64,000 nt of DNA from Allomuricauda sp. M10 (GTDB taxonomy: Bacteria > Bacteroidota > Bacteroidia > Flavobacteriales > Flavobacteriaceae). Of this stretch, positions 60,104-64,000 are shown in pieces (position 1 is the first letter of the stretch; every line of letters starts with the position of its first letter). The notes below the pieces were generated by a model. It was not told where the DNA came from and did no database searches. It saw nothing but the letters and a program-made list of their open reading frames with translations. The position numbers and the translations under genes are program-made. The stretch is from assembly GCF_020782875.1 (NCBI RefSeq), contig NZ_JAJGBN010000009.1, positions 1 through 64,000 of the forward strand, given 5' to 3'.

Positions 60104-60161
60104 TGTCATTTCGAACAAATGTGAGAAATCTCAAAATAGATTTCGACTACGCTCAATCTCC
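60104..60161. repeat. Degenerate inverted-repeat element A upstream of trpF
   Basis: Starts TGTCATTTCGA (60104-60114). GAAATCT (60125-60131) pairs with AGATTTC (60138-60144). The right part, CGACTACGCTCAATCTCC, is the uninterrupted version of a segment broken by a GC-rich insertion in element B. Confidence 0.75.
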
Positions 60162-60206
60162 TATTAGGAGTAACATTTTTTAATTCAGTAATACTTTTTC
60201 TTTATT

Positions 60207-60316
60207 TGTCATTCCGAAATAAGCAGCGCGATTGAGGAATCTCTTTTTTAGATTTCTCACTTGGATTTCGACTACCTGCCGGCCGGCCGGCGCTCAATCT
60301 TCATTTCGAAATGACA
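60207..60316. repeat. Inverted-repeat element B abutting the trpC stop codon
   Basis: Left end TGTCATTCCGAAAT, right end ATTTCGAAATGACA ending at 60316; the trpC stop codon begins at 60317. It contains a 16-nt insertion (60276-60291) relative to element A. Element length without the insertion is about 94 nt. Confidence 0.85.
60276..60291. repeat. 16-nt GC-rich insertion within element B
   Basis: CTGCCGGCCGGCCGGC is placed between CGACTAC and GCTCAATC, which are contiguous in element A. The core GCCGGCCGGCCGGC is a perfect 14-nt palindrome, strikingly GC-rich in an AT-rich region. Confidence 0.85.
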
Positions 60317-61102
60317 TTATTTATTTAATTCATCAATAAATTCTTTGGCACTGGCACCAGGATCATCCGTTTTCATGAAATTCTCACCGATCAAAAATCC
60401 TTGGTACCCAAATTCCTTTAATTCCTGAATGGCCCCAATGGAACTGATGCCGCTTTCGGACACTTTTACAAAATCATCCGGTATCTGCGCAGCCAGTGAT
60501 TTGCTGGTATCCAAACTCACTTCGAAGGTTTTCAGGTTTCTGTTGTTCACTCCCAACATATCCAGACTGGGCATGATGGATTTCTGGAGTTCCTCTCTGT
60601 CGTGGACTTCCAACAGAACATCCAAGCCCAAGCTTTTGGCCAATTCCGAAAGCGTCTTGATTTCCTCACGGGACAAAATGGCCGCAATCAACAAAATGAC
60701 ATCGGCACCGTAGGCTTTGGCCTCTACAATTTGATATTCATCTATGATGAATTCTTTTCGCAATAGGGGAATGTTCACGGTGGCCCTAGCCAAAAGCAAG
60801 TCATCCAAAGAGCCACCGAAATACTTTCCATCCGTTAAAACGGACATGCCACAAACTCCTGCATCGGCATAGCCTTTGGCTACATCCTGTACGTTCAGAT
60901 TTTGGTTGATGACCGATTTGGATGGCGATCGTCTTTTGTGTTCGGCAATAATACCCGTACTGCTTTTGCGCAACACTGCCGCTAAAGAAACCGAAGTATG
61001 TTCCATCATCACCGAAGCTTCCAATTGGGGAAGGGTGATCAAGGTTTTTTTCAATTCGACCTCTTTGCGTTTGTCGGCCACTATTTTGTCTAGTATGTTC
61101 AT
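60317..61102 (-). CDS. trpC: Indole-3-glycerol phosphate synthase
   Basis: 261 aa TIM-barrel enzyme. The substrate-binding block is IIAEHKRRSPSKSVI, with VLTDGKYFGGSLDDL, LLRKEFIIDEYQI, MLGVNNRNLKTFEV and SESGISS (phosphate loop). The length is normal and the protein is not fused to TrpF as in E. coli. It is flanked by repeat elements on both sides: element B abuts its stop, and elements D lie between it and trpD. Confidence 0.95.
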   Translation of the reverse strand: MNILDKIVADKRKEVELKKTLITLPQLEASVMMEHTSVSLAAVLRKSSTGIIAEHKRRSPSKSVINQNLNVQDVAKGYADAGVCGMSVLTDGKYFGGSLDDLLLARATVNIPLLRKEFIIDEYQIVEAKAYGADVILLIAAILSREEIKTLSELAKSLGLDVLLEVHDREELQKSIMPSLDMLGVNNRNLKTFEVSLDTSKSLAAQIPDDFVKVSESGISSIGAIQELKEFGYQGFLIGENFMKTDDPGASAKEFIDELNK

Positions 61103-61119
61103 GTATTCTTTATCATAAT

Positions 61120-61150
61120 GAGTTGCTGAAACGAGTTCAGCAAGACGTCT
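61120..61150. repeat. Small hairpin element D1 between trpC and trpD
   Basis: TTGCTGAA (61123-61130) and TTCAGCAA (61136-61143) are perfectly complementary around a 5-nt loop. It resembles a common flavobacterial repeat motif. Confidence 0.7.
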
Positions 61151-61159
61151 TTTTTTACT

Positions 61160-61214
61160 TTCGACTTCGCTTAGGAAACGCCAGCTTAGTCATTCTGAAC
61201 GAAGTGAAGAAACT
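61160..61214. repeat. Element D2 (tandem repeat copy 1)
   Basis: TTCGACTTCGCTTAGGAAAC, then TTAGTCATTCTGA, then AAGTGAAGAAACT. It forms a direct repeat with D3 (61235-61297), the same three blocks in the same order. Confidence 0.8.
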
Positions 61215-61234
61215 CTTTTTGTGTTATATCTTCC

Positions 61235-61329
61235 TTCGACTCCGCTCAGGAAACGTTAGCATCATATTTTAGTCATTCTGAGCAAAGTGAAGAATCTAAT
61301 AAATTCTCACATCTGCCATCGAGATGACA
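61235..61329. repeat. Element D3 (tandem repeat copy 2), ending next to the trpD stop
   Basis: 61235-61297 repeats D2: TTCGACTCCGCTCAGGAAAC, then TTAGTCATTCTGA, then AAGTGAAGAATCT. The remainder ends in CGAGATGACA at 61329, directly before the trpD stop codon at 61330. Confidence 0.8.
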
Positions 61330-62325
61330 CTAATTTCTACTCAATTTTTGCAACTTCCTCAACGCCTCCAATCCTTTTCCGCCTAATAGCGATTCCTTGG
61401 CCAGTTCAAAACCTGCTTTTGGAGTAATACCCTTCACAGTGGCAATAGCTACCCCGGCATTGGCACAGACCACATTGTTCTGGGCCTCGGTTCCCCTTCC
61501 TTGTAGAACCTTCATAAATATTTGGGCCGATTCGGTGATGTCATCACCACCGGTAATTTCTTCTTGGGTTACTTTTTCCACCCCAAAATCGGCTGGGGTC
61601 AACATGGCTTCGGAGTTGTTGGAAATGGTCTTAGTGTCACCTGTTAGCGAGATTTCATCGTAACCGTCCAAGGCGTTCAAAATGGTAAACTTTTTATCGG
61701 TGTTCTGATAGAGATATCCGTACATCCGTGCCAGTTCCAAATTGTACACCCCTACCATTTGGTTCTTTGGAAAGGCAGGGTTAACCATGGGGCCCAACAT
61801 ATTGAAAAAGGTTTTTACGGCCAGTTCCCTTCGGATGGGTCCCACATTTTTCATGGCAGGGTGGAAGAGGGGTGCGTGCAACACGCAAATACCCGCTTCT
61901 TCAATGGAACGCTTTAAAAAATCACGATCGTTACTGAACTTGATTCCCAAAAATTCCATCACATTGCTACTGCCATATTTGGAGGAAACCCCGTAGTTGC
62001 CGTGTTTGGTCACAGGAATTCCTGCCCCGGCCGTTACAAAGGAAGCCAAGGTGGAAATGTTGAAAGTATCCTTACCGTCACCCCCGGTTCCGCAAAGGTC
62101 GATAGGGTCGTAATCCGATAGGTCCACCGCCAGACAAAGGTCCAAAAGGGCATCACGGAAGCCTTCAAGTTCCTCAATGGTGACACTTCGCATCATGTAG
62201 ACAGTAAGGAATGCAGCAATCTGTGATGTATTGTAATCACCTTTGGCAATGTTCACCAATACCTGTTTGGCCTCTTCCTTGGGCAATATTTCGTGATTGA
62301 TCAGTTTGTTTAAAGTCTCTTTCAT
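61330..62325 (-). CDS. trpD: Anthranilate phosphoribosyltransferase
   Basis: 331 aa. The PRPP-binding loop is DLCGTGGDGKDTFNIST, with KHGNYGVSSKYGSSNVME, LFHPAMKNVGPIRRELAVKT and LDGYDEISLTGDTKT. It is separate from trpG, unlike E. coli TrpD. It transfers phosphoribose to anthranilate. Repeats lie immediately downstream (D3 ends at its stop) and upstream (element E). Confidence 0.95.
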   Translation of the reverse strand: MKETLNKLINHEILPKEEAKQVLVNIAKGDYNTSQIAAFLTVYMMRSVTIEELEGFRDALLDLCLAVDLSDYDPIDLCGTGGDGKDTFNISTLASFVTAGAGIPVTKHGNYGVSSKYGSSNVMEFLGIKFSNDRDFLKRSIEEAGICVLHAPLFHPAMKNVGPIRRELAVKTFFNMLGPMVNPAFPKNQMVGVYNLELARMYGYLYQNTDKKFTILNALDGYDEISLTGDTKTISNNSEAMLTPADFGVEKVTQEEITGGDDITESAQIFMKVLQGRGTEAQNNVVCANAGVAIATVKGITPKAGFELAKESLLGGKGLEALRKLQKLSRN

Positions 62326-62349
62326 TTCAGTATATTGTTATTCTACATG

Positions 62350-62442
62350 GATGCTGAGCGGAGTCGAAGCATAATGTGGAATTAGTATGATTTGGTTTCC
62401 TAGTTTCCCTTCGACTACGCTCAGGGTACTGCAAGGATGACA
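62350..62442. repeat. Inverted-repeat element E between trpG and trpD
   Basis: GCTGAGCGGAGTCGAAGC (62353-62370) pairs with CCTTCGACTACGCTCAGG (62408-62425) except at one inner base and the ends. It ends in ATGACA at 62442, 5 nt from the trpG stop codon at 62448. Confidence 0.8.
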
Positions 62443-62447
62443 TATTG

Positions 62448-63014
62448 CTAGCTATCCAGCCAATTTTTAAGCATTTGTTTTCCTTCTGGGGTCAAGACGG
62501 ATTCAGGATGAAACTGTACTGCAGTGACATCATAATCTTTATGTCGAAGTGACATGATCTGCCCGTTTTCATCAACCGAGGTAATTTCCAATACTTCGGG
62601 AACCTTGGGATCCACCACCCAGGAATGATATCTTCCCACCTGAAGGTTTTTCGCCATCCCTTTGAAAATGGGGTCGTCCTTGATGACGGTGATGGTAGTG
62701 GCCACCCCATGATACACCTTGTCCAAATTCACCAACGTGCCGCCAAAAACTTCACCAATGGCCTGCAATCCTAAGCAGACGCCAAAAATACTTTTGGTTG
62801 GAGCGTACGTTTTGATAATTTCCTTCAACAGTCCTGCCTCATCAGGAACACCCGGCCCGGGGGACAACACAATGTATTGGAACGGTTCCACTTCATCCAA
62901 AGTGAGCTGGTCGTTCCGTTTTACGATAACCTCGCAATCCAAATCTTCCAGATAGTGCACCAAATTATAGGTGAAACTATCGTAATTGTCAATCATTAAA
63001 ATCTTCCTTCCCAT
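62448..63014 (-). CDS. trpG: Anthranilate synthase glutaminase component (TrpG/PabA)
   Basis: 188 aa class I glutamine amidotransferase. The catalytic Cys is in FGVCLGLQAIGEVFGG and the His/Glu pair in VQFHPESVLT; the oxyanion loop is SPGPGVPDEAG. It supplies ammonia to TrpE and may also serve p-aminobenzoate synthesis. It starts 2 nt after the trpE stop codon. Confidence 0.95.
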   Translation of the reverse strand: MGRKILMIDNYDSFTYNLVHYLEDLDCEVIVKRNDQLTLDEVEPFQYIVLSPGPGVPDEAGLLKEIIKTYAPTKSIFGVCLGLQAIGEVFGGTLVNLDKVYHGVATTITVIKDDPIFKGMAKNLQVGRYHSWVVDPKVPEVLEITSVDENGQIMSLRHKDYDVTAVQFHPESVLTPEGKQMLKNWLDS

Positions 63015-63016
63015 GG

Positions 63017-64000
63017 TTAGATCGTTTCGGCAATTTCAAGGGCTTTGTTCAAAGCGCCCAATTTATTATAGGTTTCCTGTAGTTCGTCCTCGGCATTGGA
63101 TGCGGCCACCAATCCAGCCCCTGCTTGGTAATGCAGTTCATGATTTTTGCTTAAGAAGGTCCGGATCATGATGGCGTGGTTAAAGTTGCCTTCAAAATCC
63201 ATGAAACCAATTGCACCACCATAATAGGAACGGCTGGTTTTCTCGTATTTTTCAATGAGTTGCATGGCCATGTGTTTGGGAGCGCCACTCAAAGTTCCCG
63301 CAGGGAAAGTATCGGCCACCACTTTCATGGTACTGATGTCCTTCTTTTTGTGTCCGGTAACTTTGGAAACCAAATGGATTACGTGAGAGAAGTATTGTAC
63401 CTCACGATATGTTTCCACGTTCACAGTGTTGCCATTTCGGCTGAGGTCGTTTCGGGCCAGATCCACCAGCATCACATGCTCGCTATTTTCCTTATCGTCT
63501 TGGGCCAGTTTTTTGGCAAGTTCTGCATCCTTTTCATCATTTCCGGTACGTTTGTAGGTGCCGGCAATGGGATGGATCTCTGCCTTACCATCCTTCACGA
63601 TCAATTGTGCTTCGGGTGAACTTCCAAAAATCTTGAAATTCCCGTAATCAAAATAGAATAGGTAAGGGGAGGGGTTGATGGAGCGCAGGGCACGGTACAC
63701 ATTGAATTCATCCCCTTTGAATTTTTGTGTGAACCTTCGGGAAAGTACCAATTGGAAGACATCCCCACGTTGGCAATGCTTTTTGGCGAGTTCCACATGT
63801 TCCTTGTATTCCTCGTCCTTCAAATTAGATTTGGGCTCTCCTTCCTTATTGAAATTATAGGAAGAAAAAGTACGCACATTGAAAAGTTGCTCGATCTCAT
63901 CCACATTACTTTCCGAATCATAACAATGAGCGAACAGGTAAGCTTCGTTTTTAAAATGGTTGATGGCAATGATGTTCTTATAAACTGCATAGTAGATGTC
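63017..64000 (-). CDS. trpE: Anthranilate synthase component I, C-terminal part (5' end outside window)
   Basis: About 327 codons, open to the right edge; the true start lies beyond it. The chorismate-binding domain motifs are KHCQRGDVFQLVLSRRF, DGKAEIHPIAGTYKRTG, VDLARNDLSRNG, DTFPAGTLSGAPKHMAM and the C-terminal YYGGAIGFMDFEGNFN. It converts chorismate and ammonia to anthranilate, with ammonia from TrpG. It is the first gene of trpEGDCFBA as seen here. Feedback-binding residues near the N-terminus and any leader or attenuator are outside the window. Confidence 0.95.
   Translation of the reverse strand, partial: DIYYAVYKNIIAINHFKNEAYLFAHCYDSESNVDEIEQLFNVRTFSSYNFNKEGEPKSNLKDEEYKEHVELAKKHCQRGDVFQLVLSRRFTQKFKGDEFNVYRALRSINPSPYLFYFDYGNFKIFGSSPEAQLIVKDGKAEIHPIAGTYKRTGNDEKDAELAKKLAQDDKENSEHVMLVDLARNDLSRNGNTVNVETYREVQYFSHVIHLVSKVTGHKKKDISTMKVVADTFPAGTLSGAPKHMAMQLIEKYEKTSRSYYGGAIGFMDFEGNFNHAIMIRTFLSKNHELHYQAGAGLVAASNAEDELQETYNKLGALNKALEIAETI

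Noticed and set aside
60096-60134. Longer TrpF N-terminus beginning at 60134
   Set aside because: The extra residues (FVRNDKK type) come from repeat element A reading in frame; the family start is at 60095.
59751-62442. CRISPR array or insertion sequence in the trp region
   Set aside because: The repeats are palindromic and irregularly spaced, lack unique spacers, and no transposase or cas gene is present.
1-64000. tRNA or rRNA genes
   Set aside because: No cloverleaf with TTC-type T-loop and acceptor pairing, and no rRNA-like sequence, was seen.

Overview
The window reads as chromosome from a marine member of the Flavobacteriaceae (Bacteroidota), perhaps close to Muricauda/Allomuricauda. 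The evidence is inference: promoters of the Bacteroidota type (TAnnTTTG close to start codons), no clear Shine-Dalgarno sites, carboxypeptidase-like regulatory-domain proteins, DUF6702/DUF6503 families, a kynureninase plus kynurenine monooxygenase pair, and short palindromic repeats typical of this family. I see no rRNA, tRNA, CRISPR array, insertion sequence or prophage.

Layout. 1-1080 (minus): N-terminal part of a large secreted repetitive protein that leaves the window. 1.3-5.8 kb (plus): two tandem secreted regulatory-domain proteins, a DUF6702 protein and an M1 metallopeptidase. 5.9-10.4 kb: TatA-like protein, PAP2 phosphatase, O-methyltransferase (minus), GNAT, kynureninase, MFS transporter. 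10.4-12.7 kb (minus): PAS histidine kinase with single-domain response regulator. 12.9-17.6 kb: DUF6503 lipoprotein, an ECF sigma factor with a small stop-start adjacent partner, MscS channel, ClpP and kynurenine monooxygenase. 17.8-29.5 kb (mostly minus): coiled-coil protein, Nif3-like protein, LpxK (plus), hybrid kinase, GAPDH, LipA, an ECF sigma factor, a Cys-rich membrane peptide, an anti-sigma/sigma pair, MurB and an aminotransferase. 29.7-42.4 kb: aspartic protease with PDZ, DUF1573, ValS, sterol desaturase family, then a minus-strand set ACBP-Psd-CdsA-LUD-FtsH-RsfS, BirA, SRPBCC and PyrE. 42.4-55.8 kb: NUDIX, M14 peptidase, a second PAS kinase/regulator pair, CoaD, Ddl, PASTA protein, RluD-type synthase, YaaA, PEP carboxylase, a TPR membrane protein, a UDG-like protein and a small lipoprotein missed by simple ORF calling. 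55.8-64 kb (minus): an M20 peptidase followed upstream by the trp genes in transcription order trpE-G-D-C-F-B-A, with trpE cut by the window edge.

How they fit together. Tryptophan synthesis (trp operon) and tryptophan-derived kynurenine catabolism (kmo, kynU) sit in one window. Envelope biogenesis is well represented (LpxK, MurB, Ddl, CdsA, Psd, Tat, PAP2). Signalling includes two clearly paralogous PAS-kinase/CheY modules, a TPR hybrid kinase and three ECF sigma factors.

I did not find a defence system or a clearly new multi-gene system. The most unusual feature is a family of short inverted repeats ending in TGTCA/TGACA that has spread through the trp operon. One complete copy lies in frame inside trpF and encodes about 25 extra residues. 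Others begin within 0-5 nt of the trpC, trpD and trpG stop codons, and one copy carries a 16-nt GC-rich insertion. A half copy appears inside the UDG-like gene.
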